64,000 nucleotides of DNA, taken from positions 1-64,000 of the forward strand of contig JAIKXS010000085.1 of the NCBI GenBank assembly GCA_024683955.1, given 5' to 3'. The notes under the pieces are model-generated. The model had not been told where the DNA came from and searched no databases. It worked only from the letters and a program-made list of their open reading frames with translations. Below, one piece after another: positions 8,633-17,413 of the stretch (the first letter of the stretch is position 1; every line of letters starts with the position of its first letter). The translations under genes were made by a program, and so were the position numbers. This DNA is from Desulfovibrio sp. (GTDB lineage: Bacteria; Desulfobacterota; Desulfovibrionia; Desulfovibrionales; Desulfovibrionaceae).

Positions 8633-8947
8633 ATGACACCGTCCAATGATAAGCACGAAGCATGGTTTGTCTACCTTGTTGAGTGTTCCGACAAGAGTCT
8701 CTACTGCGGGATCACCAAAAACCTTGACGACCGGGTCGCCCAACATAACGGGGAAAAGCCTGGGGGCGCCCGCTACACACGGGGAAGACGGCCGGTCCGC
8801 CTTGTGGCAAGCTCTCCATGTCCCGATAAGAGCACGGCACTTAAGGAGGAGTGTGCGGTCAAGCGAAAATCAAGAGGAGAAAAAATCTCATACCTCAAAC
8901 AACTTGCTCCCGTAAACGCCACATGCGCGGACGCCACCGTCCACTGA
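8633..8947 (+). CDS. GIY-YIG domain protein, UPF0213 type
   Basis: A 104-residue single-domain GIY-YIG protein of the YhbQ/UPF0213 type. The two halves of the motif are VYLVECSDKSLYCGIT at about residues 13-28, followed by the conserved Arg in LDDRVAQHN and the block GGARYTRGRRPVRLV. The nuclease fold is clear but most proteins of this type have no proven substrate; a role in DNA repair has been proposed. AAGGA lies eight to nine bases before the ATG. It stands alone between the divergent Sel1 gene and the YceD gene, which begins 106 bases later. Confidence 0.85.
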   Translation: MTPSNDKHEAWFVYLVECSDKSLYCGITKNLDDRVAQHNGEKPGGARYTRGRRPVRLVASSPCPDKSTALKEECAVKRKSRGEKISYLKQLAPVNATCADATVH

Positions 8948-9053
8948 AAACTGAAGGGCACTTGCAAGCCCCGTAAAGCAGTGCTATAGGCACTTCTCTT
9001 GAAAAATATCACAAAACAAGTTTTTTTCTGAAAACAATCACCCCTGAGGTGCC

Positions 9054-9650
9054 ATGACCGACCCGCTGCGTATTCCTCTTTCCTCCGTCCCCCGCGAAGG
9101 CCAAACGCTCTCCTTTGAAGAACGGGAGCTTTGGATGAACGGGATCAGAGAATTTGACATCCCCTGCACCCTGCCAGGATCGATAACGGTTCTGATCCAT
9201 ATCACGCCACTTGAAAAAGGGCTCCTTGTCCGGGGAACTCTTTCGGGAACCATTGAGATCCCTTGTACGCGTTGTGCCGAGCCAACAGCCCACACTCTTC
9301 ATCACGACTTCGAGTCCTTTGAATGCATGCCAGCCGACCCCATGCTCAGGCAGGGCGGATACCCGCAGACAAAGGAGGACGACGAGAACGTGAACGAACC
9401 ATGGTCAGAGGACATCGACACGCGCATCAGGGAAGAAAACGGCAGTTTTTTTCTCGATCTTGGAGCTCTTCTCTGGGAAGAGTTTGTCCTTGCCCAGCCC
9501 CTTCACCCGCTTTGTGCAGACGACTGCAAAGGCCTCTGTCCTCGTTGCGGTCATAATCTCAATCTGGGCCCGTGCCAATGCAAGGACGAGACGGATGACC
9601 CGCGCATGGAGATTTTCAAAACGCTGACTGTTTCTTCTAAAAAATCATGA
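9054..9650 (+). CDS. YceD/DUF177 protein
   Basis: A 198-residue protein of the DUF177/YceD family, which nearly always lies just before rpmF, as here. The domain shows GTLSGTIEIPCTRCAEPTAH near residues 62-81, and the C-terminal block has the usual Cys pairs in DDCKGLCPRCGHNL and GPCQC, probably a zinc site. In bacteria and plant plastids family members are connected with 23S rRNA and L32 function. The ATG follows CCTGAGGTGCC, a reasonable ribosome binding site. A promoter-like sequence between it and rpmF suggests that rpmF can also be expressed separately. Confidence 0.87.
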   Translation: MTDPLRIPLSSVPREGQTLSFEERELWMNGIREFDIPCTLPGSITVLIHITPLEKGLLVRGTLSGTIEIPCTRCAEPTAHTLHHDFESFECMPADPMLRQGGYPQTKEDDENVNEPWSEDIDTRIREENGSFFLDLGALLWEEFVLAQPLHPLCADDCKGLCPRCGHNLNLGPCQCKDETDDPRMEIFKTLTVSSKKS

Positions 9651-9763
9651 CGCTGGCAATCCCTTCAGCATCTCCTTTTTGCACTCCAGCGCATTCCCCC
9701 TAGACAGAACATTAAAAAACGCGTAATTTTTTGTGACTTTTTTCCTCTTTGCCGGAAGACCTC

Positions 9764-9793
9764 TTGCTTGGCGCTTCTGGCAGGATTTATTAT
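9764..9793 (+). promoter_or_regulatory. probable sigma-70 promoter for rpmF-plsX
   Basis: TTGCTT at 9764-9769 and TATTAT at 9788-9793 are separated by 18 bases. This is a good match to housekeeping promoters, and it lies 63 bases before the rpmF start in an otherwise gene-free gap. Confidence 0.5.
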
Positions 9794-9856
9794 CTCACAG
9801 CAGATACTACATTTTCTGACTGTATCAAACTGAGTTTTGTTTTTAAGGAGTTTTCC

Positions 9857-10039
9857 ATGGCTGTTCAGCAGAATAAAAAATCACGTTCACGTAAAGGCAT
9901 GCGCCGCTCACACGATCACATTGCCGTGCCCTCCGTTATTTTCTGCTCCTGCGGTGAGCCCACCCTGCCCCACAGAGTCTGCCCGGCCTGTGGCAAATAC
10001 AAGGGCCGTACCGTTATCGAGCAAAACAAAGCTCAATGA
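9857..10039 (+). CDS. rpmF: 50S ribosomal protein L32
   Basis: Ribosomal protein L32 of the large subunit, 60 residues. It opens with AVQQNKKSRSRKGMRRSHD and carries a zinc ribbon with Cys pairs in CSCG and CPACGKYKG, so it is the zinc-binding (C+) form. AAGGAG lies six bases before the ATG. The frame is open further upstream but without likeness to L32. The stop codon overlaps the plsX start (ATGA), the conserved rpmF-plsX coupling that links ribosome and membrane lipid synthesis. Confidence 0.96.
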   Translation: MAVQQNKKSRSRKGMRRSHDHIAVPSVIFCSCGEPTLPHRVCPACGKYKGRTVIEQNKAQ

Positions 10040-11070
10040 TGGATCGTCCATCCATTGCTGTGGATGCCATGGGGGGCGACTTTGGCCCCTCCGTGGTTGT
10101 TCCAGGAGCAATTGAAGCTTCCAAGGCCTATGATTTGCATGTGCGTCTTGTAGGGGACTCTGCTAAAATCGAAACCGAACTGGCCAAGATCAATCTGGAC
10201 GGAGCCCATTACGATGTTGTCCACGCAAGCGACGTGGTACGCATGAATGATAAGGCTTCTGATGTTTTGCGCCGAAAAAAGGACGCCTCAATTCAGGTTG
10301 CCTGCCGTCTCGTCAAGGAAGGTCAGGCCCACGGCGTTGTGAGTGCCGGCCACTCGGGCGCTTCCGTCGCCTGTGGCATGTTCACCATAGGCCGCCTTCC
10401 GGGAGTGGAACGCCCGGCCCTTGCGGCCATGCTCCCCACGGAAAAAAATCCCGTTGTCATTATTGATGCGGGAGCCAATGTGGACTGTAAGCCGTACCAT
10501 CTCTTTCAGTTTGGCCTTATGGGCGACGCCTTTGCCCGGGACCTTCTCAGCTACCCCTCGCCCCGCGTCAGTTTGCTCAGCATCGGTGAGGAGGAAGGCA
10601 AGGGGAACAGTCAGGTGAAAGAGGCGTATGAGCTTTTGAAAATGGCGCAAAATATCAACTTTATTGGTAACGCCGAAGGCCGAGACATCTTTACGGGTGA
10701 TATTGACGTGGTTGTCTGCGACGGCTTCGTCGGCAACGTTGTGGTAAAAATGAGTGAAGGGCTTGCCATCTCCCTCGTCCGCATGCTCAAACGGCTTTTC
10801 ACTTCCGGACTGCTTCCGGCTCTCGGAGCATTCCTTGCAAAAAGCGCTTTCAAAAAATTTGCTCACACAATCGACTATGCATCGTACGGCGGGGCTCCCG
10901 TGCTCGGGCTTCAGGGCCTTGTCATCGTGTGCCATGGCAGATCAAACAGCCTTGCCATGAGCAATGCCATCAAGATGGGAGGGACATTCGTCCGGAAGGA
11001 CACCAACACCCGTCTTGCGGAAACCATTGTGGCCAATGAGGAACTGACTCGCTTTTCAAGAGCTCTCTAA
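10036..11070 (+). CDS. plsX: phosphate acyltransferase PlsX
   Basis: PlsX makes acyl-phosphate from acyl-ACP, the first committed substrate for phospholipid synthesis; a peripheral membrane enzyme. The 344 residues include the opening AVDAMGGDFGP, GVVSAGHSGA near residue 97 and GFVGNVVVKMSEG near residue 234, all typical. The start overlaps the rpmF stop by four bases; a second ATG three bases on is equally possible. In related genomes fabH follows plsX; here fabG follows after 159 bases with no coding sequence between. Confidence 0.96.
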   Translation: MMDRPSIAVDAMGGDFGPSVVVPGAIEASKAYDLHVRLVGDSAKIETELAKINLDGAHYDVVHASDVVRMNDKASDVLRRKKDASIQVACRLVKEGQAHGVVSAGHSGASVACGMFTIGRLPGVERPALAAMLPTEKNPVVIIDAGANVDCKPYHLFQFGLMGDAFARDLLSYPSPRVSLLSIGEEEGKGNSQVKEAYELLKMAQNINFIGNAEGRDIFTGDIDVVVCDGFVGNVVVKMSEGLAISLVRMLKRLFTSGLLPALGAFLAKSAFKKFAHTIDYASYGGAPVLGLQGLVIVCHGRSNSLAMSNAIKMGGTFVRKDTNTRLAETIVANEELTRFSRAL

Positions 11071-11229
11071 CCCCGATGTATCGCCAGATTCGCGTTTGGC
11101 GCCCTCTTCCATGACTATACGGGAACAGTTTTTTTTCCGCACAGTAACGTCTTTCATCTGCTATTTCAGGCCCGGCCCCTCTCTTTCCCTGCCCTATACA
11201 ATCATTCTTTCACTCCTTCCGAGGTACCT

Positions 11230-11997
11230 ATGTCTGCCGTATCACTTGATCACATTGACGCAACGAAAAAAACAGCCCTTGTGACAGGCGGTTCCCGAGG
11301 CATTGGCAAGGCCATTGCCCAACGTCTAGCACGCGACGGATTCCAGATTCTTCTGACCTACCGCAGCAAGGCGACGGAAGCCGAGGAGGTATGTACCTCC
11401 ATCATAAATGCCGGCGGGAACTGTGGCTTCGCACAACTTGATATTGCGGACACGGACGCAATCAGGACCTTTTTCAAGGACATAGTCAAAGACCGAGTGA
11501 ACCTTAACTGCCTTGTGAACAATGCCGGCATCACAAAGGACGGTCTTCTTATCCGCATGAAGGAAGAGGACTTCTGCCGGGTGGTAGATGTCTGTCTCAA
11601 AGGCACATTTGTCGCAACGCAGGAAGCCGCAAAGCTCATGACAAAAAACAGGGCCGGCTCTATTATCAATCTTGCATCTGTTGTTGGTCTCATGGGCAAT
11701 GCCGGACAGGCTAACTACGCAGCCGCCAAAGCCGGTATCATCGGCTTCACAAAATCGTGCGCGAAGGAACTTGCAGCACGTCAGGTCACGTGCAATGCCG
11801 TGGCACCGGGCTTCATTGAAACAGACATGACAAGCGCCATTCCCGCCGAGCTCAAGGAGCAGTATAAGGAGGCCATCCCGCTGAGACGCATGGGTTCTGC
11901 GGAAGATGTGGCGGGAGCCGTCGCCTTTCTTGCGTCGGACGACGCCCGCTATATCACGGGGCAGGTTCTCTCCGTCAATGGCGGCATGTACTGCTGA
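11230..11997 (+). CDS. fabG: 3-oxoacyl-ACP reductase
   Basis: FabG reduces 3-oxoacyl-ACP with NADPH in each round of fatty-acid elongation. This short-chain dehydrogenase of 255 residues has the cofactor motif TGGSRGIG at residues 19-26, NNAG at 97-100, and the catalytic set S150, Y163 and K167 (NYAAAKAG). The final NGG.Y fits FabG. CCGAGGT precedes the ATG. It lies in the usual fatty-acid cluster, but is cut off from acpP by a 698-base stretch holding insertion-sequence remains. Confidence 0.95.
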   Translation: MSAVSLDHIDATKKTALVTGGSRGIGKAIAQRLARDGFQILLTYRSKATEAEEVCTSIINAGGNCGFAQLDIADTDAIRTFFKDIVKDRVNLNCLVNNAGITKDGLLIRMKEEDFCRVVDVCLKGTFVATQEAAKLMTKNRAGSIINLASVVGLMGNAGQANYAAAKAGIIGFTKSCAKELAARQVTCNAVAPGFIETDMTSAIPAELKEQYKEAIPLRRMGSAEDVAGAVAFLASDDARYITGQVLSVNGGMYC

Positions 11998-12326
11998 TTC
12001 GGGATTCGGTACAGATCAGCGGCTGACAGCAGCTTCTTGAGGATCCGTGCCTCCGAGGTGTTGTATTGTTGTCTTCCGGTTGACAGCAGAGAATCGCTTA
12101 AGTAAACTTTGTAGAATGTTATTACGCTCGTAATATGGGAAAAATAAGTCCTGTTTTCAAGACGACAACAGAGTTTCCCCTCTTGCTTCCTGCTCCGCTC
12201 CCTCGTGCCCGACAAGGTGGGGCAGCAGCCATCTAAGAGCACTATTTTTTAAGAGAGGCCGGAAAAAAATCCTTACCCGGGATTTCCGGCATCGGTCCAT
12301 TATTTGTCAAATGCACCGTACCCCCC

Positions 12327-12637
12327 CGCCCTTCAGGGCGAGAATATAAGGCGCACCTTAACTGGAACATCTTTGCCATTTTGCCTTTCCTGTTCCAACA
12401 TACCCGTAGGCGGCGGGGCAGGCCCTGTCAGCCGGTAGAGAGCGTGTGAGATCCGGGAATAGCAGGACGTTGGTTCGCTGCCCTAAAATTCCCCACCGTG
12501 GGAATGTGAAAGCGAAAACCATGCCGATCTTCCTCCGGGCAGTCTCGTTGAAGCAGGAACCCGCTTAAGGATGCAGGTGTAAGCCTGCCTCCGTCAGGAA
12601 TCCCCCGACGTTGCGTGGGGGAGGATGCCAATTGTCA
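12327..12637 (+). mobile_element. relic of an IS605-type tnpB element
   Basis: About 310 bases that look like both ends of an IS200/IS605-like tnpB element with most of the middle lost. The left side has the hairpin CGCCC-TTCA-GGGCG at 12327-12340. The right side has two stacked hairpins: GCAGG/CCTGC at 12573-12588 and TCCCCC/GGGGGA at 12601-12622, followed by GGATGCCA, which closely resembles the right ends of such elements as I remember them. Between them lies the last part of a tnpB frame. The right end of these elements also encodes the scaffold of the TnpB guide RNA. No Y1 transposase is present. Confidence 0.65.
12410..12568 (+). pseudogene. tnpB: C-terminal remnant of TnpB
   Basis: A 52-codon open stretch, begun by an upstream in-frame stop and ended by TAA, whose translation ends in AVSLKQEPA. 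The LKQEP ending is a hallmark of TnpB C-termini. The earlier part (ALSAGRERVRSG) also resembles the low-complexity tail that follows the zinc finger in TnpB. The RuvC nuclease domain and zinc finger are absent, so no active nuclease can be made from this copy. The frame runs straight into the right-end hairpins, as in intact elements. Confidence 0.6.
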
Positions 12638-12695
12638 GACATTTCGCCTTGTAAGGCGTGTCCGAAATACGAAAACAATTCTGTTTGGAGGGAAC

Positions 12696-12932
12696 ATGTC
12701 CGATATTGCAGAAAAAGTTAAAAAAATTATCATGGATCAACTCGGCGTTGAAGCTGCCAATGTTAAACCCGAGGCATCCTTCGTCGAGGACCTTGGCGCC
12801 GACTCTCTGGATTTGACGGAACTGATCATGGCTATGGAAGAAGAGTTCGACATCGAAATTGCTGATGAGGATGCCCAGAAAATTCAGAAAGTACAGGATG
12901 CCGTTGCTTATATAGAAAATGCCAAGAAATAG
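12696..12932 (+). CDS. acpP: acyl carrier protein
   Basis: Acyl carrier protein of 78 residues, acidic, carrying growing fatty-acid chains on a phosphopantetheine arm. The attachment residue is S37 in [18 protein letters not shown] three bases before the ATG is a strong ribosome binding site. An in-frame upstream extension overlaps the insertion-sequence relic and is not part of the protein. A terminator lies eight bases past the stop, so acpP may be made as its own abundant short transcript, as is common. Confidence 0.97.
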   Translation: MSDIAEKVKKIIMDQLGVEAANVKPEASFVEDLGADSLDLTELIMAMEEEFDIEIADEDAQKIQKVQDAVAYIENAKK

Positions 12933-12939
12933 TTGATAT

Positions 12940-12976
12940 GGCACGGTCTCTATCCGGGATCGTGCCCGTTTTTTCC
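12940..12976 (+). terminator. terminator after acpP
   Basis: GGCACGGTC at 12940-12948 pairs with GATCGTGCC at 12958-12966, with one G-T pair, and CGTTTTTT follows. Confidence 0.85.
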
Positions 12977-13113
12977 CTTGCGACAGACATTGTTTGTTCT
13001 TGTCCGCATATCGAAAAAAACAGGGACGCTTCGTCCCCGTTGCGGCGGTCAGGGATTCCCCGTTGACGCCACCGCTTCGGAGAAGTCACTTCAGTACCGA
13101 TAAGGATTTTCCC

Positions 13114-14358
13114 ATGTCTCGCCCCCGCGTTGTGATCACAGGAATTGCAGGCGTTACGCCGCTTGCCAATGATATTGAAACCACATGGCAACGGCTTCTT
13201 GACGGTGAATCGGGCATTTGCCCCATAACCCTCTTTGACGCCAGTGACTACGCATCTAAGGTGGCTGGTGAGGTCAAAAATTTTAATCCAGAAGAATACA
13301 TGACAACGAAGCAGGCCCGCCACATGGACCGCTTCACTCAGTTTGCCATAGCCGCCCAGAGCATGCTCCTCCGTGACGCAAACTTCGCCATAACGGAAGA
13401 AAACGCCTATGATGTCTCCGTCATTCTCGGCATAGGTCTTGGCGGTCTTCACACCATTGAGGAATATCATACAAAACTCCTCAAGGGTGGCCCCAGCAAG
13501 ATTTCTCCCTTCATGATCCCCATGTTGATCTCCAACATGGGTACGGGACAGATCGCCATGTTCTGCAAGGCCCGCGGAACAAACTTTGTTACGACATCTG
13601 CCTGTGCCTCAGGAATCCACGCCCTCGGCAACGCCTTCGGGGACATTCTTCTCGGCCGTTCAAAAGCCGTGATTTCCGGTGGTGCAGAAGCAACCATCAC
13701 CCCCCTTGGTGTAGCGGGATTTACGGCCCTCAAGGCTCTCTCCTCCCACTATAATGACACGCCCGCCGAGGCCTCACGCCCCTTTGAAAAAAACAGGGAC
13801 GGCTTTGTGATCGGCGAAGGAGCAGGTCTTCTCCTCCTTGAGGAACTTGAGCACGCAAAGGCGCGGGGAGCAAAGATCTACGCCGAAGTTGCCGGTTATG
13901 GGGCAAGCTGTGATGCCCACCATATGACGGCCCCCCTCGATACGGGCGTCGGAATGGCCCGTGCCATGCAAAACGCCATTAAGGAGGCCGGAATCACCCC
14001 GGACCGCATTGAGCACATCAACGCCCATGCTACTTCCACCATGCTGAACGACAGCACGGAAACCAAGGCCATGAAGCTTGTCTTCGGCGACCACGCAAAG
14101 AAGCTCAAGATTTCCGCCACAAAATCCATGACCGGACATCTTCTTGGTGCTGCGGGCGGCATTGAAACCGTCTTCACGGCGTTGGCCCTCAACCGAGAAA
14201 TGCTCCCGGGCACCATCAACCTCAAGGAACCCTCGGAAGACTGCGATCTCGACTACCTCGGCGACGGGAGCAAGCATATCGCCTGTGAATACGCCATGTG
14301 CAACTCCTTTGGGTTTGGTGGAACCAATGCCAGTATTATTCTGAAACGATTTGACTAA
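13114..14358 (+). CDS. fabF: 3-oxoacyl-ACP synthase II
   Basis: FabF, a condensing enzyme elongating acyl-ACP with malonyl-ACP, 414 residues. The active-site Cys is C164 in TTSACASG, and the two catalytic His lie in HINAHATST and KSMTGHLLGAAG, giving the Cys-His-His triad of the FabB/FabF class. AAGGA lies seven bases before the ATG that gives MSRPRVVITG, the normal N-terminus; the open frame upstream includes hairpin DNA and is not coding. With fabH missing from this cluster, initiation must depend on an enzyme encoded elsewhere or another route. Confidence 0.96.
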   Translation: MSRPRVVITGIAGVTPLANDIETTWQRLLDGESGICPITLFDASDYASKVAGEVKNFNPEEYMTTKQARHMDRFTQFAIAAQSMLLRDANFAITEENAYDVSVILGIGLGGLHTIEEYHTKLLKGGPSKISPFMIPMLISNMGTGQIAMFCKARGTNFVTTSACASGIHALGNAFGDILLGRSKAVISGGAEATITPLGVAGFTALKALSSHYNDTPAEASRPFEKNRDGFVIGEGAGLLLLEELEHAKARGAKIYAEVAGYGASCDAHHMTAPLDTGVGMARAMQNAIKEAGITPDRIEHINAHATSTMLNDSTETKAMKLVFGDHAKKLKISATKSMTGHLLGAAGGIETVFTALALNREMLPGTINLKEPSEDCDLDYLGDGSKHIACEYAMCNSFGFGGTNASIILKRFD

Positions 14359-14396
14359 AACCCGCACAATCCTGGCCTCAGACACGACTATTCCGA

Positions 14397-14420
14397 CTGC
14401 AGGACGCGCCTGCAGTTTTT
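14397..14420 (+). terminator. terminator after fabF
   Basis: CTGCAGG pairs with CCTGCAG over a five-base loop, followed by TTTTT. It separates fabF from glyA, whose start is 50 bases on. Confidence 0.85.
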
Positions 14421-14469
14421 GCTTTTCTCTGCCGGCATATTGCATGCTCTGCACTCCCAAGGAGTTCCA

Positions 14470-15711
14470 ATGGACGCAATCTTCATGCAAGATTTCCAGG
14501 TGGCCAAGGCCATTGCCAATGAAACCGAGCGCCAAATTTGTAAACTTGAGCTCATTGCCTCGGAAAATTTTGTCTCTTCCGCCGTGCGCGAAGCGCAGGG
14601 AAGCACCCTTACCCATAAATACGCCGAAGGCTATCCCGGTAAACGATACTACGGGGGATGCGAATACGTGGACGAGGTCGAAAGTATTGCCCGTGAACGT
14701 GCAAAGAAGCTATTTCAGGCAAACTTCGCCAATGTCCAACCCCATTCGGGCTCACAGGCCAATATGGCCACCTACTATGCTTTCCTCGAACCCCACGCAA
14801 CGATCCTCAGCATGGATTTGAGCCACGGTGGACATCTTTCTCATGGAAGCCCAGTGAACTTCTCGGGACGTCAGTTCAACATCGTCCCGTACGGCGTAAG
14901 CAGGGAAAACGAAGAAATCGATTACGAGGATCTTGAACGCCTCGCAAAGGAATCAAAACCAGCAGCCATTGTGGCCGGAGCAAGCGCCTACCCGCGCATC
15001 ATCGATTTCGCCCGTTTCAAGGCCATAGCCGATGAAGTTAATGCCGTTCTCATTGTAGACATGGCGCACATCGCAGGCCTCGTGGCAACAAATCTCCACC
15101 CAAGTCCCCTGCCCTACGCGGACGCCGTGACAACCACGACCCATAAAACCCTGCGGGGTCCCCGTGGCGGCATGATACTGTCTCAGAACGAGGCAAACGC
15201 AAAAAAAATCGACTCAAGCATTTTTCCTGGCATCCAGGGTGGCCCGTTGATGCACGTGGTGGCAGCCAAAGCCATCTGCTTCGGGGAGGCCCTCTCCCCC
15301 CGTTTTGCGAGCTATCAGAAGCAGGTTGTCGCCAACGCAAAAGTCCTTGCGTCCCAGCTTTCTTCCAACGGATTCCGTCTCGTCTCAAATGGCACGGACA
15401 ACCACCTTCTCCTCATCGATCTGACGACCAAAGATCTCACGGGAAAGGAAGCGGAAAGTCTGCTGGACCGTGTCGGCATAACGGTCAATAAAAACAGCAT
15501 TCCCTTTGAAACCCGTTCTCCCTTTATTACAAGCGGTATCCGCCTCGGAACTCCGGCCCTCACAACGCGCGGCCTTAAAGAAGACGATATGAAGACCGTT
15601 GCGGCATTTATTATAGACACGCTTGAAAAACGAAAGGACGAGGCAGCCCTTACGCGCATACGTGACGACGTGAAGGACTTTGCCACATCCTTCCCTCTCT
15701 TTGCCTGGTAG
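14470..15711 (+). CDS. glyA: serine hydroxymethyltransferase
   Basis: GlyA interconverts serine and glycine with tetrahydrofolate, the main source of one-carbon units; cytosolic PLP enzyme. The PLP lysine is K226 in [14 protein letters not shown], with LELIASENF near residues 27-35 and [13 protein letters not shown] at 51-63. Length 413 is normal. GGAG lies five bases before the ATG that yields MDAIFMQDF. Its product feeds the glycine and serine pool also served by the aminotransferase and glycerate genes at 41-46 kb. A terminator upstream makes a separate promoter likely, though I do not see a clear one. Confidence 0.96.
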   Translation: MDAIFMQDFQVAKAIANETERQICKLELIASENFVSSAVREAQGSTLTHKYAEGYPGKRYYGGCEYVDEVESIARERAKKLFQANFANVQPHSGSQANMATYYAFLEPHATILSMDLSHGGHLSHGSPVNFSGRQFNIVPYGVSRENEEIDYEDLERLAKESKPAAIVAGASAYPRIIDFARFKAIADEVNAVLIVDMAHIAGLVATNLHPSPLPYADAVTTTTHKTLRGPRGGMILSQNEANAKKIDSSIFPGIQGGPLMHVVAAKAICFGEALSPRFASYQKQVVANAKVLASQLSSNGFRLVSNGTDNHLLLIDLTTKDLTGKEAESLLDRVGITVNKNSIPFETRSPFITSGIRLGTPALTTRGLKEDDMKTVAAFIIDTLEKRKDEAALTRIRDDVKDFATSFPLFAW

Positions 15712-15749
15712 ACCGGCCTTCCCTCCGCCCCTTTTTTCACGGAGAGTCC

Positions 15750-16226
15750 ATGGACCATGACGCGTTAACCATAAAACATGCTCGTATCCCTTGGCCTGAC
15801 TATTTCATGCAGATAGTCGACCTTGTGCGCAGACGCTCAACCTGCATCCGTCGTCAGGTCGGGGCTCTCGCCGTTCGTGAAAACAGAATTCTCGCAACAG
15901 GGTATAACGGCGTTCCCCGTGGCATCGCCCACTGTCTGGAGGTGGGTTGCCTCAGAGAACAGTTGGGCATTCCCTCGGGTCAGCGCCATGAAATATGTCG
16001 CGGCATCCACGCTGAGCAGAATGTAATCATACAGGCCGCGACCCATGGCATTTCCATTGCTGGCTCTGACATCTACACAACAACCTATCCCTGCGTGCAG
16101 TGCTGTAAAATGCTGATCAACTGCGGTGTCTCCGCGATCTATTACGCCGAAGCCTATCCCGACGAGCTCTCCCAAGCCATGCTTGCAGAAGCGGGAATCC
16201 CAGTGCATCAGCTCACGATAAGCTGA
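15750..16226 (+). CDS. comEB: dCMP deaminase
   Basis: Deoxycytidylate deaminase family protein of 158 residues, expected to convert dCMP to dUMP for dTMP synthesis. The zinc site is complete: HAE at residues 87-89 and PCVQC at 114-118. The nucleotide-binding YNGVPRG lies at 52-58. ACGGAGAG precedes the ATG. Together with glyA, whose product supplies methylene-tetrahydrofolate for thymidylate synthase, the context fits dTMP supply. It is followed 48 bases later by ribD, another deaminase of the same superfamily. Confidence 0.9.
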   Translation: MDHDALTIKHARIPWPDYFMQIVDLVRRRSTCIRRQVGALAVRENRILATGYNGVPRGIAHCLEVGCLREQLGIPSGQRHEICRGIHAEQNVIIQAATHGISIAGSDIYTTTYPCVQCCKMLINCGVSAIYYAEAYPDELSQAMLAEAGIPVHQLTIS

Positions 16227-16274
16227 AGAAACAAACGCGTTCGAGCCGGATATACGCTCTTCGCCCCGGGTATC

Positions 16275-17411
16275 ATGATGGACAACGAAGCCCTTATGCG
16301 GGAAGCCTTAAATGAGGCGCAAAAAGCCCTCTATATGACCTATCCAAATCCAAGGGTGGGGGCTTTACTTGTGGTTGACGGAACCATTATGGCACGGGGA
16401 TATCACCACGAGGCAGGAGGCCCCCATGCAGAGGTAGAGTGTCTCAGAAACGCAAGGGAAAAGGGTATTGATCCAAAAGGGGCAACACTTGTCGTGACCC
16501 TTGAGCCATGCAAACATATGGGCAAGACCCCCCCCTGTACTGAGGCCATTCTCAGCGCGGGCATAGATCAGGTTGTCATCGGGACCTCCGACCCGACCCC
16601 CGAGGCAGGTGGGGGAGCAGAGATACTTGAGAGCAACGGTGTCCGTGTGATCCGTGGCGTCCTTGAAGAGGAATGCAGAGAACTCATTCGTGACTTTCTG
16701 CTTTGGAAGACTGAGAAACGCCCCTTTGTCATCTTGAAAATGGCTGAGACCATGGACGGCCGCATCGCGACCCGAACAGGCCATTCCCAGTGGATCAGCT
16801 CCCCAGAATCCCGCGTACTCGTCCACCGTCTCAGGAGCATGGTCGCCCAAAAAGGAGGGCTTATCCTTATCGGGGGAAAAACCTTTCGACAGGACAATCC
16901 AAGCCTTACCGTTCGACTTAGCGGCGAAGAAAACACAAAAAGTCCCCTAGCCTGTGTATTCACAAGCCATCTTCCGAATGCCACGGACGACTATTTCCTT
17001 ATCAGGGAACGCCCGGGGGAAACCATTTTTCTCTCCTCAGCTGCGGCGGCAGCCTCCCCCCAGGCCGCAGAACTTCGAAAAATTGGGGTCCGTGTCTTCC
17101 CCGTCCCCCAGTTTCTTAACGGCTCAACTGACCTGAAGGGGCTTCTGCGACAGCTCTACGCGGAGCTTTCCTGTCCTTATATTCTCTGTGAAGGGGGAGG
17201 CTTCTTGGGACTCAGTCTTCTTGAAGAAGGCCTTGTTGATGAATTCCATCTGCACCTCGCTCCGCTTTTTCTTGCGGATAACGAAGCTCTCCCGCTCTTT
17301 TCCGGCAAAATGCCCCTCTCCCTGCAGGAGGGAATGGTTTTCAGGACTTCTTCCATTTCTCTCTGCGGGCCCGATGTACATATTGTCCTTCGCCCGAAGG
17401 CCGGGGAGTAG
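16275..17411 (+). CDS. ribD: bifunctional riboflavin deaminase/reductase RibD
   Basis: RibD performs two steps of riboflavin synthesis, deamination of the pyrimidine intermediate and reduction of its ribosyl side chain. The N-terminal deaminase half (to about residue 145) has HAE at 51-53 and the zinc cysteines C79 and C88 in LEPCKHMGKTPPC. The reductase half follows, with KMAETMDGRIA and SPESRVLVHRLR visible. Length 378 is normal. The start could be either of two adjacent ATG codons; the ribosome binding site is weak. ribE follows after two bases, so they are one operon. Confidence 0.95.
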   Translation: MMDNEALMREALNEAQKALYMTYPNPRVGALLVVDGTIMARGYHHEAGGPHAEVECLRNAREKGIDPKGATLVVTLEPCKHMGKTPPCTEAILSAGIDQVVIGTSDPTPEAGGGAEILESNGVRVIRGVLEEECRELIRDFLLWKTEKRPFVILKMAETMDGRIATRTGHSQWISSPESRVLVHRLRSMVAQKGGLILIGGKTFRQDNPSLTVRLSGEENTKSPLACVFTSHLPNATDDYFLIRERPGETIFLSSAAAAASPQAAELRKIGVRVFPVPQFLNGSTDLKGLLRQLYAELSCPYILCEGGGFLGLSLLEEGLVDEFHLHLAPLFLADNEALPLFSGKMPLSLQEGMVFRTSSISLCGPDVHIVLRPKAGE

Positions 17412-17413
17412 AC

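Larger units (their letters stand above)
11998..12695 (+). other. long gap between fabG and acpP
   Basis: 698 bases without an intact gene between two genes that are usually close neighbours. A hairpin GCCGGAAA/TTTCCGGC spans 12258-12290 without a T-run. From 12327 to 12637 the sequence looks like a decayed IS605-type element (described separately). A palindrome CGCCTT-GT-AAGGCG at 12645-12658 lies just before the acpP leader. I see nothing recognisable in 11998-12250. Confidence 0.6.

Noticed and set aside
12428..12631. 67-codon minus-strand frame before acpP
   Set aside because: It is the complement of the tnpB tail and right-end hairpins; the plus-strand reading explains the sequence better.
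16227..16274. FMN riboswitch before ribD
   Set aside because: The gap is only 48 bases and has none of the conserved RFN stretches.
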